DNA from: Auanema rhodensis
Taxonomy: Eukaryota > Nematoda > Chromadorea > Rhabditida > Rhabditidae
DNA length: 64,000 bases
Assembly: GCA_964057225.1 (NCBI GenBank)
Contig: OZ059898.1
Location: 17,089,267 to 17,153,266, forward strand
Direction of reading: 5' to 3'
This document shows, one piece after another, positions 11,001 through 24,914 of this stretch. The translations under genes and the position numbers were made by a program. Below the pieces are notes generated by a model, which saw only the letters and a program-made list of their open reading frames with translations, did not search any database and was not told where the DNA came from. The number at the start of each line of letters is the position of its first letter. Position 1 is the stretch's first letter.

Positions 11001-11581
11001 GGAATCTAAAAACATCTACTTTTTGCTAAATTATTCTGAAATTTTTCGAAAAAATTTTTGTCAAAATGTTTTTGGAAGCAATGTTGAGTGTACATGGAAA
11101 CTCAACATACACTAATGCATCATTTTTCAAACGATCATAACTAATTTTTGTATTAAGCGTTTCTCAATGTAGTATAGTGCATTCGATGCGGATTTTCAAG
11201 CTGCGTCGATCTGTGTTATCAGATTTTCGCTAGCTTAAAAATGCACCGAGATATCAACTGATATAAGTTCACACTTATATCCTGGATTTTCACCCTGAAG
11301 AATTAATTTTTTCGTTGAATAACATTGTCCATCGTCTTTGCCTTGAAAAAAGGAATCTAAAAACATCTACTTTTTGCTAAATTATTCTGAAATTTTTCGA
11401 AAAAAGTTTTGTCAAAATGTTTTTGGAAGCAATGTTGAGTGTACATGGAAACTCAACATACACTAATGCATCATTTTTCAAACGATCATAACTAATTTTT
11501 GTATTAAGCGTTTCTCAATGTAGTATAGTGCATTCGATGCGGATTTTTAAACTGCGTCGATCTGTGTTATCAGATTTGCGC
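8072..11581. repeat. Five 702-bp dimers (M24-M33) inside the 15-mer
   Basis: Two monomer types alternate. One has G25, aattatt, caag and T348. The other has G53 (cctggat), aattaat and G176 (aaaaaagttttg). M20-M21 is one earlier dimer. Some first members have aaaagaa and some aaaaagg, and second members end in taag or taaa, so the dimers are themselves distinguishable. Confidence 0.85.
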
Positions 11582-12634
11582 TAGCTTAAAAATGCACCGA
11601 GATATGAACTGATATAAGTTCACACTTATATCCTCGATTTTCACCCTGAAGAATTATTTTTTTCGTTGAATAACATTGTCCATCGTCTTTGCCTTGAAAA
11701 AAGGAATCTAAAAACATCTACTTTTTGCTAAATTATTCTGAAATTTTTCGAAAAAATTTTTGTCAAAATGTTTTTGGAAGCAATGTTGAGTGTACATGGA
11801 AACTCAACATACACTAATGCATCATTTTTCAAACGATCATAACTAATTTTTGTATTAAGCGTTTCTCAATGTAGTATAGTGCATTCGATGCGGATTTTTA
11901 AGCTGCGTCGATCTGTGTTATCAGATTTGCGCTAGCTTAAAAATGCACCGAGATATGAACTGATATAAGTTCACACTTATATCCTCGATTTTCACCCTGA
12001 AGAATTATTTTTTTCGTTGAATAACATTGTCCATCGTCTTTGCCTTGAAAAAAGAAATCTAAAAACATCTACTTTTTGCTAAATTATTCTGAAATTTTTC
12101 GAAAAAATTTTTGTCAAAATGTTTTTGGAAGCAATGTTGAGTGTACATGGAAACTCAACATACACTAATGCATCATTTTTCAAACGATCATAACTAATTT
12201 TTGTATTAAGCGTTTCTCAATGTAGTATAGTGCATTCGATGCCGATTTTCAAGCTGCGTCGATCTGTGTTATCAGATTTTCGCTAGCTTAAAAATGCACC
12301 GAGATATCAACTGATATAAGTTCACACTTATATCCTCGATTTTCACCCTGAAGAATTAATTTTTTCGTTGAATAACATTGTCCATCGTCTTTGCCTTGAA
12401 AAAAGGAATCTAAAAACATCTACTTTTTGCTAAATTATTCTGAAGTTTTTCGAAAAAATTTTTGTCAAAATGTTTTTGGAAGCAATGTTGAGTGTACATG
12501 GAAACTCAACATACACTAATGCATCATTTTTCAAACGATCATAACTAATTTTTGTATTAAGCGTTTCTCAATGTAGTATAGTGCATTCGATGCGGATTTT
12601 TAAGCTGCGTCGATCTGTGTTATCAGATTTGCGC

Positions 12635-12983
12635 TAGCTTAAAAATGCACCGAGATATCAACTGATATAAGTTCACACTTATATCCTCGATTTTCACCCT
12701 GAAGAAATAATTTTTTCGTTGAATAACATTGTCCATCGTCTTTGCCTTGAAAAAAGGAATCTAAAAACATCTACTTTTGCTAAATTATTTTGAAGTTTTT
12801 CGAAAAAATTTTGTCAAAATGTTTTTGGAAGCAATGTTGAGTGTACATGGAAACTCAACATACACTAATGCATCATTTTTCAAACGATCATAACTAATTT
12901 TTGTATTAAGCGTTTCTCAATGTAGTATAGTGCATTCGATGCGGATTTTTAAACTGCGTCGATCTGTGTTATCAGATTTGCGC
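12635..12983. repeat. M37, 349-bp monomer
   Basis: Carries the two linked T deletions described for M17, with aaataat and G162. It lies between M36 (aattaat) and M38 (attattattt), an order repeated at M51-M53, M61-M63 and M71-M73. Confidence 0.88.
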
Positions 12984-13334
12984 TAGCTTAAAAATGCACC
13001 GAGATATCAACTGATATAAGTTCACACTTATATCCTCGATTTTCACCCTGAAGAATTATTATTTTCGTTGAATAACATTGTCCATCGTCTTTGCCTTGAA
13101 AAAAGGAATCTAAAAACATCTACTTTTTGCTAAATTATTTTGAAGTTTTTCGAAAAAATTTTTGTCAAAATGTTTTTGGAAGCAATGTTGAGTGTACATG
13201 GAAACTCAACATACACTAATGCATCATTTTTCAAACGATCATAACTAATTTTTGTATTAAGCGTTTCTCAATGTAGTATAGTGCATTCGATGCGGATTTT
13301 TAAGCTGCGTCGATCTGTGTTATCAGATTTGCGC

Positions 13335-16300
13335 TAGCTTAAAAATGCACCGAGATATGAACTGATATAAGTTCACACTTATATCCTCGATTTTCACCCT
13401 GAAGAATTATTTTTTTCGTTGAATAACATTGTCCATCGTCTTTGCCTTGAAAAAAGAAATCTAAAAACATCTACTTTTTGCTAAATTATTCTGAAATTTT
13501 TCGAAAAAATTTTTGTCAAAATGTTTTTGGAAGCAATGTTGAGTGTACATGGAAACTCAACATACACTAATGCATCATTTTTCAAACGATCATAACTAAT
13601 TTTTGTATTAAGCGTTTCTCAATGTAGTATAGTGCATTCGATGCGGATTTTCAAGCTGCGTCGATCTGTGTTATCAGATTTTCGCTAGCTTAAAAATGCA
13701 CCGAGATATCAACTGATATAAGTTCACACTTATATCCTGGATTTTCACCCTGAAGAATTAATTTTTTCGTTGAATAACATTGTCCATCGTCTTTGCCTTG
13801 AAAAAAGGAATCTAAAAACATCTACTTTTTGCTAAATTATTCTGAAATTTTTCGAAAAAAGTTTTGTCAAAATGTTTTTGGAAGCAATGTTGAGTGTACA
13901 TGGAAACTCAACATACACTAATGCATCATTTTTCAAACGATCATAACTAATTTTTGTATTAAGCGTTTCTCAATGTAGTATAGTGCATTCGATGCGGATT
14001 TTTAAACTGCGTCGATCTGTGTTATCAGATTTGCGCTAGCTTAAAAATGCACCGAGATATGAACTGATATAAGTTCACACTTATATCCTCGATTTTCACC
14101 CTGAAGAATTATTTTTTTCGTTGAATAACATTGTCCATCGTCTTTGCCTTGAAAAAAGGAATCTAAAAACATCTACTTTTTGCTAAATTATTCTGAAATT
14201 TTTCGAAAAAATTTTTGTCAAAATGTTTTTGGAAGCAATGTTGAGTGTACATGGAAACTCAACATACACTAATGCATCATTTTTCAAACGATCATAACTA
14301 ATTTTTGTATTAAGCGTTTCTCAATGTAGTATAGTGCATTCGATGCGGATTTTCAAGCTGCGTCGATCTGTGTTATCAGATTTTCGCTAGCTTAAAAATG
14401 CACCGAGATATCAACTGATATAAGTTCACACTTATATCCTGGATTTTCACCCTGAAGAATTAATTTTTTCGTTGAATAACATTGTCCATCGTCTTTGCCT
14501 TGAAAAAAGGAATCTAAAAACATCTACTTTTTGCTAAATTATTCTGAAATTTTTCGAAAAAAGTTTTGTCAAAATGTTTTTGGAAGCAATGTTGAGTGTA
14601 CATGGAAACTCAACATACACTAATGCATCATTTTTCAAACGATCATAACTAATTTTTGTATTAAGCGTTTCTCAATGTAGTATAGTGCATTCGATGCGGA
14701 TTTTTAAGCTGCGTCGATCTGTGTTATCAGATTTGCGCTAGCTTAAAAATGCACCGAGATATGAACTGATATAAGTTCACACTTATATCCTCGATTTTCA
14801 CCCTGAAGAATTATTTTTTTCGTTGAATAACATTGTCCATCGTCTTTGCCTTGAAAAAAGAAATCTAAAAACATCTACTTTTTGCTAAATTATTCTGAAA
14901 TTTTTCGAAAAAATTTTTGTCAAAATGTTTTTGGAAGCAATGTTGAGTGTACATGGAAACTCAACATACACTAATGCATCATTTTTCAAACGATCATAAC
15001 TAATTTTTGTATTAAGCGTTTCTCAATGTAGTATAGTGCATTCGATGCGGATTTTCAAGCTGCGTCGATCTGTGTTATCAGATTTTCGCTAGCTTAAAAA
15101 TGCACCGAGATATCAACTGATATAAGTTCACACTTATATCCTGGATTTTCACCCTGAAGAATTAATTTTTTCGTTGAATAACATTGTCCATCGTCTTTGC
15201 CTTGAAAAAAGGAATCTAAAAACATCTACTTTTTGCTAAATTATTCTGAAATTTTTCGAAAAAAGTTTTGTCAAAATGTTTTTGGAAGCAATGTTGAGTG
15301 TACATGGAAACTCAACATACACTAATGCATCATTTTTCAAACGATCATAACTAATTTTTGTATTAAGCGTTTCTCAATGTAGTATAGTGCATTCGATGCG
15401 GATTTTTAAACTGCGTCGATCTGTGTTATCAGATTTGCGCTAGCTTAAAAATGCACCGAGATATGAACTGATATAAGTTCACACTTATATCCTCGATTTT
15501 CACCCTGAAGAATTATTTTTTTCGTTGAATAACATTGTCCATCGTCTTTGCCTTGAAAAAAGGAATCTAAAAACATCTACTTTTTGCTAAATTATTCTGA
15601 AATTTTTCGAAAAAATTTTTGTCAAAATGTTTTTGGAAGCAATGTTGAGTGTACATGGAAACTCAACATACACTAATGCATCATTTTTCAAACGATCATA
15701 ACTAATTTTTGTATTAAGCGTTTCTCAATGTAGTATAGTGCATTCGATGCGGATTTTCAAGCTGCGTCGATCTGTGTTATCAGATTTTCGCTAGCTTAAA
15801 AATGCACCGAGATATCAACTGATATAAGTTCACACTTATATCCTGGATTTTCACCCTGAAGAATTAATTTTTTCGTTGAATAACATTGTCCATCGTCTTT
15901 GCCTTGAAAAAAGGAATCTAAAAACATCTACTTTTTGCTAAATTATTCTGAAATTTTTCGAAAAAAGTTTTGTCAAAATGTTTTTGGAAGCAATGTTGAG
16001 TGTACATGGAAACTCAACATACACTAATGCATCATTTTTCAAACGATCATAACTAATTTTTGTATTAAGCGTTTCTCAATGTAGTATAGTGCATTCGATG
16101 CGGATTTTTAAACTGCGTCGATCTGTGTTATCAGATTTGCGCTAGCTTAAAAATGCACCGAGATATGAACTGATATAAGTTCACACTTATATCCTCGATT
16201 TTCACCCTGAAGAATTATTTTTTTCGTTGAATAACATTGTCCATCGTCTTTGCCTTGAAAAAAGGAATCTAAAAACATCTACTTTTTGCTAAATTATTCT

Positions 16301-16844
16301 GAAATTTTTCGAAAAAATTTTTGTCAAAATGTTTTTGGAAGCAATGTTGAGTGTACATGGAAACTCAACATACACTAATGCATCATTTTTCAAACGATCA
16401 TAACTAATTTTTGTATTAAGCGTTTCTCAATGTAGTATAGTGCATTCGATGCGGATTTTCAAGCTGCGTCGATCTGTGTTATCAGATTTTCGCTAGCTTA
16501 AAAATGCACCGAGATATCAACTGATATAAGTTCACACTTATATCCTGGATTTTCACCCTGAAGAATTAATTTTTTCGTTGAATAACATTGTCCATCGTCT
16601 TTGCCTTGAAAAAAGGAATCTAAAAACATCTACTTTTTGCTAAATTATTCTGAAATTTTTCGAAAAAAGTTTTGTCAAAATGTTTTTGGAAGCAATGTTG
16701 AGTGTACATGGAAACTCAACATACACTAATGCATCATTTTTCAAACGATCATAACTAATTTTTGTATTAAGCGTTTCTCAATGTAGTATAGTGCATTCGA
16801 TGCGGATTTTTAAACTGCGTCGATCTGTGTTATCAGATTTGCGC
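13335..16844. repeat. Five 702-bp dimers (M39-M48), second set
   Basis: The same alternation as 8072-11581, in the same order of sub-variants: the aaaagaa form in M39 and M43 as in M24 and M28, and the taag 3' end in M42 as in M27. It was carried along in the 15-mer duplication. G53 occurs in eleven monomers of the window (M21, five here and five in the first set), all in domain B. Confidence 0.85.
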
Positions 16845-17195
16845 TAGCTTAAAAATGCACCGAGATATGAACTGATATAAGTTCACACTTATATCCTCGA
16901 TTTTCACCCTGAAGAATTATTTTTTTCGTTGAATAACATTGTCCATCGTCTTTGCCTTGAAAAAAGGAATCTAAAAACATCTACTTTTTGCTAAATTATT
17001 CTGAAATTTTTCGAAAAAATTTTTGTCAAAATGTTTTTGGAAGCAATGTTGAGTGTACATGGAAACTCAACATACACTAATGCATCATTTTTCAAACGAT
17101 CATAACTAATTTTTGTATTAAGCGTTTCTCAATGTAGTATAGTGCATTCGATGCGGATTTTTAAGCTGCGTCGATCTGTGTTATCAGATTTGCGC

Positions 17196-20100
17196 TAGCT
17201 TAAAAATGCACCGAGATATGAACTGATATAAGTTCACACTTATATCCTCGATTTTCACCCTGAAGAATTATTTTTTTCGTTGAATAACATTGTCCATCGT
17301 CTTTGCCTTGAAAAAAGAAATCTAAAAACATCTACTTTTTGCTAAATTATTCTGAAATTTTTCGAAAAAATTTTTGTCAAAATGTTTTTGGAAGCAATGT
17401 TGAGTGTACATGGAAACTCAACATACACTAATGCATCATTTTTCAAACGATCATAACTAATTTTTGTATTAAGCGTTTCTCAATGTAGTATAGTGCATTC
17501 GATGCCGATTTTCAAGCTGCGTCGATCTGTGTTATCAGATTTTCGCTAGCTTAAAAATGCACCGAGATATCAACTGATATAAGTTCACACTTATATCCTC
17601 GATTTTCACCCTGAAGAATTAATTTTTTCGTTGAATAACATTGTCCATCGTCTTTGCCTTGAAAAAAGGAATCTAAAAACATCTACTTTTTGCTAAATTA
17701 TTCTGAAGTTTTTCGAAAAAATTTTTGTCAAAATGTTTTTGGAAGCAATGTTGAGTGTACATGGAAACTCAACATACACTAATGCATCATTTTTCAAACG
17801 ATCATAACTAATTTTTGTATTAAGCGTTTCTCAATGTAGTATAGTGCATTCGATGCGGATTTTTAAGCTGCGTCGATCTGTGTTATCAGATTTGCGCTAG
17901 CTTAAAAATGCACCGAGATATCAACTGATATAAGTTCACACTTATATCCTCGATTTTCACCCTGAAGAAATAATTTTTTCGTTGAATAACATTGTCCATC
18001 GTCTTTGCCTTGAAAAAAGGAATCTAAAAACATCTACTTTTGCTAAATTATTTTGAAGTTTTTCGAAAAAATTTTGTCAAAATGTTTTTGGAAGCAATGT
18101 TGAGTGTACATGGAAACTCAACATACACTAATGCATCATTTTTCAAACGATCATAACTAATTTTTGTATTAAGCGTTTCTCAATGTAGTATAGTGCATTC
18201 GATGCGGATTTTTAAACTGCGTCGATCTGTGTTATCAGATTTGCGCTAGCTTAAAAATGCACCGAGATATCAACTGATATAAGTTCACACTTATATCCTC
18301 GATTTTCACCCTGAAGAATTATTATTTTCGTTGAATAACATTGTCCATCGTCTTTGCCTTGAAAAAAGGAATCTAAAAACATCTACTTTTTGCTAAATTA
18401 TTTTGAAGTTTTTCGAAAAAATTTTTGTCAAAATGTTTTTGGAAGCAATGTTGAGTGTACATGGAAACTCAACATACACTAATGCATCATTTTTCAAACG
18501 ATCATAACTAATTTTTGTATTAAGCGTTTCTCAATGTAGTATAGTGCATTCGATGCGGATTTTTAAGCTGCGTCGATCTGTGTTATCAGATTTGCGCTAG
18601 CTTAAAAATGCACCGAGATATCAACTGATATAAGTTCACACTTATATCCTCGATTTTCACCCTGAAGAAATAATTTTTTCGTTGAATAACATTGTCCATC
18701 GTCTTTGCCTTGAAAAAAGGAATCTAAGAACATCTACTTTTTGCTAAATTATTTTGAAGTTTTTCGAAAAAATTTTTGTCAAAATGTTTTTGGAAGCAAT
18801 GTTGAGTGTACATGGAAACTCAACATACACTAATGCATCATTTTTCAAACGATCATAACTAATTTTTGTATTAAGCGTTTCTCAATGTAGTATAGTGCAT
18901 TCGATGCGGATTTTCAAGCTGCGTCGATCTGTGTTATCAGATTTGCGCTAGCTTAAAAATGCACCGAGATATCAACTGATATAAGTTCACACTTATACCC
19001 TCGATTTTCACCCTGAAGAAATAATTTTTTCGTTGAATAACACTGTCCATCGTCTTTGCCTTGAAAAAAGGAATCTAAAAACATCTACTTTTTGCTAAAT
19101 TATTTTGAAGTTTTTCGAAAAAATTTTTGTCAAAATGTTTTTGGAAGCAATGTTGAGTGTACATGGAAACTCAACATACACTAATGCATCATTTTTCAAA
19201 CGATCATAACTAATTTTTGTATTAAGCGTTTCTCAATGTAGTATAGTGCATTCGATGCGGATTTTTAAACTGCGTCGATCTGTGTTATCAGATTTGCGCT
19301 AGCTTAAAAATGCACCGAGATATGAACTGATATAAGTTCACACTTATACCCTCGATTTTCACCCTGAAGAAATAATTTTTTCGTTGAATAACACTGTCCA
19401 TCGTCTTTGCCTTGAAAAAAGGAATCTAAAAACATCTACTTTTTGCTAAATTATTTTGAAGTTTTTCGAAAAAATTTTTGTCAAAATGTTTTTGGAAGCA
19501 ATGTTGAGTGTACATGGAAACTCAACATACACTAATGCATCATTTTTCAAACGATCATAACTAATTTTTGTATTAAGCGTTTCTCAATGTAGTATAGTGC
19601 ATTCGATGCGGATTTTTAAGCTGCGTCGATCTGTGTTATCAGATTTGCGCTAGCTTAAAAATGCACCGAGATATGAACTGATATAAGTTCACACTTATAT
19701 CCTCGATTTTCACCCTGAAGAATTATTTTTTTCGTTGAATAACATTGTCCATCGTCTTTGCCTTGAAAAAAGAAATCTAAAAACATCTACTTTTTGCTAA
19801 ATTATTCTGAAATTTTTCGAAAAAATTTTTGTCAAAATGTTTTTGGAAGCAATGTTGAGTGTACATGGAAACTCAACATACACTAATGCATCATTTTTCA
19901 AACGATCATAACTAATTTTTGTATTAAGCGTTTCTCAATGTAGTATAGTGCATTCGATGCGGATTTTTAAGCTGCGTCGATCTGTGTTATCAGATTTGCG
20001 CTAGCTTAAAAATGCACCGAGATATGAACTGATATAAGTTCACACTTATATCCTCGATTTTCACCCTGAAGAATTATTTTTTTCGTTGAATAACATTGTC

Positions 20101-20703
20101 CATCGTCTTTGCCTTGAAAAAAGAAATCTAAAAACATCTACTTTTTGCTAAATTATTCTGAAATTTTTCGAAAAAATTTTTGTCAAAATGTTTTTGGAAG
20201 CAATGTTGAGTGTACATGGAAACTCAACATACACTAATGCATCATTTTTCAAACGATCATAACTAATTTTTGTATTAAGCGTTTCTCAATGTAGTATAGT
20301 GCAATCGATGCGGATTTTCAAGCTGCGTCGATCTGTGTTATCAGATTTTCGCTAGCTTAAAAATGCACCGAGATATCAACTGATATAAGTTCACACTTAT
20401 ATCCTCGATTTTCACCCTGAAGAATTATTTTTTTCGTTGAATAACATTGTCCATCGTCTTTGCCTTGAAAAAAGGAATCTAAAAACATCTACTTTTTGCT
20501 AAATTATTCTGAAATTTTTCGAAAAAATTTTTGTCAAAATGTTTTTGGAAGCAATGTTGAGTGTACATGGAAACTCAACATACACTAATGCATCATTTTT
20601 CAAACGATCATAACTAATTTTTGTATTAAGCGTTTCTCAATGTAGTATAGTGCATTCGATGCGGATTTTTAAGCTGCGTCGATCTGTGTTATCAGATTTG
20701 CGC
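17196..20703. repeat. 10-mer HOR, first copy (M50-M59), 3508 bp
   Basis: Starts inside the second 15-mer. M50-M55 read: gatgccgatt, aattaat with G162, the 349-bp monomer, attattattt, ctaagaac, then tataccctcg with aacactgtcc. The six recur in the same order at M60-M65. M58 has the rare gcaatcgatg, matched by M68. M56, M57 and M59 differ from their partners M66, M67 and M69, so the unit is only partly homogenised. Confidence 0.8.
17898..18246. repeat. M52, 349-bp monomer
   Basis: Counterpart of M37 in the second 15-mer, with the same two deletions and neighbours. Confidence 0.88.
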
Positions 20704-23700
20704 TAGCTTAAAAATGCACCGAGATATGAACTGATATAAGTTCACACTTATATCCTCGATTTTCACCCTGAAGAATTATTTTTTTCGTTGAATAACATTG
20801 TCCATCGTCTTTGCCTTGAAAAAAGAAATCTAAAAACATCTACTTTTTGCTAAATTATTCTGAAATTTTTCGAAAAAATTTTTGTCAAAATGTTTTTGGA
20901 AGCAATGTTGAGTGTACATGGAAACTCAACATACACTAATGCATCATTTTTCAAACGATCATAACTAATTTTTGTATTAAGCGTTTCTCAATGTAGTATA
21001 GTGCATTCGATGCCGATTTTCAAGCTGCGTCGATCTGTGTTATCAGATTTTCGCTAGCTTAAAAATGCACCGAGATATCAACTGATATAAGTTCACACTT
21101 ATATCCTCGATTTTCACCCTGAAGAATTAATTTTTTCGTTGAATAACATTGTCCATCGTCTTTGCCTTGAAAAAAGGAATCTAAAAACATCTACTTTTTG
21201 CTAAATTATTCTGAAGTTTTTCGAAAAAATTTTTGTCAAAATGTTTTTGGAAGCAATGTTGAGTGTACATGGAAACTCAACATACACTAATGCATCATTT
21301 TTCAAACGATCATAACTAATTTTTGTATTAAGCGTTTCTCAATGTAGTATAGTGCATTCGATGCGGATTTTTAAGCTGCGTCGATCTGTGTTATCAGATT
21401 TGCGCTAGCTTAAAAATGCACCGAGATATCAACTGATATAAGTTCACACTTATATCCTCGATTTTCACCCTGAAGAAATAATTTTTTCGTTGAATAACAT
21501 TGTCCATCGTCTTTGCCTTGAAAAAAGGAATCTAAAAACATCTACTTTTGCTAAATTATTTTGAAGTTTTTCGAAAAAATTTTGTCAAAATGTTTTTGGA
21601 AGCAATGTTGAGTGTACATGGAAACTCAACATACACTAATGCATCATTTTTCAAACGATCATAACTAATTTTTGTATTAAGCGTTTCTCAATGTAGTATA
21701 GTGCATTCGATGCGGATTTTTAAACTGCGTCGATCTGTGTTATCAGATTTGCGCTAGCTTAAAAATGCACCGAGATATCAACTGATATAAGTTCACACTT
21801 ATATCCTCGATTTTCACCCTGAAGAATTATTATTTTCGTTGAATAACATTGTCCATCGTCTTTGCCTTGAAAAAAGGAATCTAAAAACATCTACTTTTTG
21901 CTAAATTATTTTGAAGTTTTTCGAAAAAATTTTTGTCAAAATGTTTTTGGAAGCAATGTTGAGTGTACATGGAAACTCAACATACACTAATGCATCATTT
22001 TTCAAACGATCATAACTAATTTTTGTATTAAGCGTTTCTCAATGTAGTATAGTGCATTCGATGCGGATTTTTAAGCTGCGTCGATCTGTGTTATCAGATT
22101 TGCGCTAGCTTAAAAATGCACCGAGATATCAACTGATATAAGTTCACACTTATATCCTCGATTTTCACCCTGAAGAAATAATTTTTTCGTTGAATAACAT
22201 TGTCCATCGTCTTTGCCTTGAAAAAAGGAATCTAAGAACATCTACTTTTTGCTAAATTATTTTGAAGTTTTTCGAAAAAATTTTTGTCAAAATGTTTTTG
22301 GAAGCAATGTTGAGTGTACATGGAAACTCAACATACACTAATGCATCATTTTTCAAACGATCATAACTAATTTTTGTATTAAGCGTTTCTCAATGTAGTA
22401 TAGTGCATTCGATGCGGATTTTCAAGCTGCGTCGATCTGTGTTATCAGATTTGCGCTAGCTTAAAAATGCACCGAGATATCAACTGATATAAGTTCACAC
22501 TTATACCCTCGATTTTCACCCTGAAGAAATAATTTTTTCGTTGAATAACACTGTCCATCGTCTTTGCCTTGAAAAAAGGAATCTAAAAACATCTACTTTT
22601 TGCTAAATTATTTTGAAGTTTTTCGAAAAAATTTTTGTCAAAATGTTTTTGGAAGCAATGTTGAGTGTACATGGAAACTCAACATACACTAATGCATCAT
22701 TTTTCAAACGATCATAACTAATTTTTGTATTAAGCGTTTCTCAATGTAGTATAGTGCATTCGATGCGGATTTTTAAACTGCGTCGATCTGTGTTATCAGA
22801 TTTGCGCTAGCTTAAAAATGCACCGAGATATGAACTGATATAAGTTCACACTTATATCCTCGATTTTCACCCTGAAGAATTATTTTTTTCGTTGAATAAC
22901 ATTGTCCATCGTCTTTGCCTTGAAAAAAGGAATCTAAGAACATCTACTTTTTGCTAAATTATTTTGAAATTTTTCGAAAAAATTTTTGTCAAAATGTTTT
23001 TGGAAGCAATGTTGAGTGTACATGGAAACTCAACATACACTAATGCATCATTTTTCAAACGATCATAACTAATTTTTGTATTAAGCGTTTCTCAATGTAG
23101 TATAGTGCATTCGATGCGGATTTTCAAGCTGCGTCGATCTGTGTTATCAGATTTGCGCTAGCTTAAAAATGCACCGAGATATCAACTGATATAAGTTCAC
23201 ACTTATACCCTCGATTTTCACCCTGAAGAAATAATTTTTTCGTTGAATAACACTGTCCATCGTCTTTGCCTTGAAAAAAGGAATCTAAAAACATCTACTT
23301 TTTGCTAAATTATTTTGAAGTTTTTCGAAAAAATTTTTGTCAAAATGTTTTTGGAAGCAATGTTGAGTGTACATGGAAACTCAACATACACTAATGCATC
23401 ATTTTTCAAACGATCATAACTAATTTTTGTATTAAGCGTTTCTCAATGTAGTATAGTGCATTCGATGCGGATTTTTAAGCTGCGTCGATCTGTGTTATCA
23501 GATTTGCGCTAGCTTAAAAATGCACCGAGATATGAACTGATATAAGTTCACACTTATATCCTCGATTTTCACCCTGAAGAATTATTTTTTTCGTTGAATA
23601 ACATTGTCCATCGTCTTTGCCTTGAAAAAAGAAATCTAAAAACATCTACTTTTTGCTAAATTATTCTGAAATTTTTCGAAAAAATTTTTGTCAAAATGTT

Positions 23701-24211
23701 TTTGGAAGCAATGTTGAGTGTACATGGAAACTCAACATACACTAATGCATCATTTTTCAAACGATCATAACTAATTTTTGTATTAAGCGTTTCTCAATGT
23801 AGTATAGTGCAATCGATGCGGATTTTCAAGCTGCGTCGATCTGTGTTATCAGATTTTCGCTAGCTTAAAAATGCACCGAGATATCAACTGATATAAGTTT
23901 ACACTTATATCCTCGATTTTCACCCTGAAGAATTAATTTTTTCGTTGAATAACATTGTCCATCGTCTTTGCCTTGAAAAAAGGAATCTAAAAACATCTAC
24001 TTTTTGCTAAATTATTTTGAAGTTTTTCGAAAAAATTTTTGTCAAAATGTTTTTGGAAGCAATGTTGAGTGTACATGGAAACTCAACATACACTAATGCA
24101 TCATTTTTCAAACGATCATAACTAATTTTTGTATTAAGCGTTTCTCAATGTAGTATAGTGCATTCGATGCGGATTTTTAAACTGCGTCGATCTGTGTTAT
24201 CAGATTTGCGC
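20704..24211. repeat. 10-mer HOR, second copy (M60-M69), 3508 bp
   Basis: Tandem partner of M50-M59. M66 is mixed: G25 and aattatt at the 5' end, followed by ctaagaac, T157 and caag as in M64. M69 is closer to M15/M16 (aattaat, T157, G162) than to its positional partner M59. M69 alone has agtttacactt, which alters the left arm and loop of inverted repeat 1. Confidence 0.78.
21406..21754. repeat. M62, 349-bp monomer
   Basis: Fourth 349-bp monomer, counterpart of M52 in the 10-mer. It carries the same two linked T deletions. Confidence 0.88.
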
Positions 24212-24563
24212 TAGCTTAAAAATGCACCGAGATATGAACTGATATTAAGTTCACACTTATATCCTCGATTTTCACCCTGAAGAATTATTTTTTTCGTTGA
24301 ATAACATTGTCCATCGTCTTTGCCTTGAAAAAAGGAATCCAAAAACATCTACTTTTTGCTAAATTATTCTGAAATTTTTCGAAAAAATTTTTGTCAAAAT
24401 GTTTTTGGAAGCAATGTTGAGTGTACATGGAAACTCAACATACACTAATGCATCATTTTTCAAACGATCATAACTAATTTTTGTATTAAGCGTTTCTCAA
24501 TGTAGTATAGTGCATTCGATGCCGATTTTCAAGCTGCGTCGATCTGTGTTATCAGATTTTCGC
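24212..24563. repeat. M70, 352-bp monomer with 1-bp insertion in inverted repeat 1
   Basis: An extra T in gatattaagt (near 24246) makes this monomer 352 bp and puts an unpaired base in the left arm of inverted repeat 1. It also has aatccaaaa and the rare gatgccgatt. Its right end is the likely donor type for the 3' part of chimeric M75. Confidence 0.88.
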
Positions 24564-24914
24564 TAGCTTAAAAATGCACCGAGATATCAACTGATATAAG
24601 TTCACACTTATATCCTCGATTTTCACCCTGAAGAATTAATTTTTTCGTTGAATAACATTGTCCATCGTCTTTGCCTTGAAAAAAGGAATCTAAAAACATC
24701 TATTTTTTGCTAAATTATTCTGAAGTTTTTCGAAAAAATTTTTGTCAAAATGTTTTTGGAAGCAATGTTGAGTGTACATGGAAACTCAACATACACTAAT
24801 GCATCATTTTTCAAACGATCATAACTAATTTTTGTATTAAGCGTTTCTCAATGTAGTATAGTGCATTCGATGCGGATTTTTAAGCTGCGTCGATCTGTGT
24901 TATCAGATTTGCGC

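Larger units (their letters stand above)
8072..13334. repeat. 15-mer HOR, first copy (M24-M38), 5263 bp
   Basis: Fifteen monomers (fourteen of 351 bp and one of 349 bp) whose barcodes repeat in order in the next 5263 bp. The block contains five alternating pairs (M24-M33), then M34, M35 (rare gatgccgatt), M36 (aattaat, G162), M37 (349 bp) and M38 (attattattt). I found no diagnostic site that differs between the two copies. It is the longest near-identical tandem duplication in the window. Confidence 0.88.
13335..18597. repeat. 15-mer HOR, second copy (M39-M53), 5263 bp
   Basis: Tandem copy of 8072-13334, offset by exactly 5263 bases at every marker checked: gatgccgatt (M35/M50), the 349-bp monomer (M37/M52) and attattattt (M38/M53). 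M54 onward does not match M24/M39. Comparing M23 with M38 and M54 with M39 puts the duplication breakpoint between about 13146 and 13358, because the copies cannot be told apart in that interval. Confidence 0.88.
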
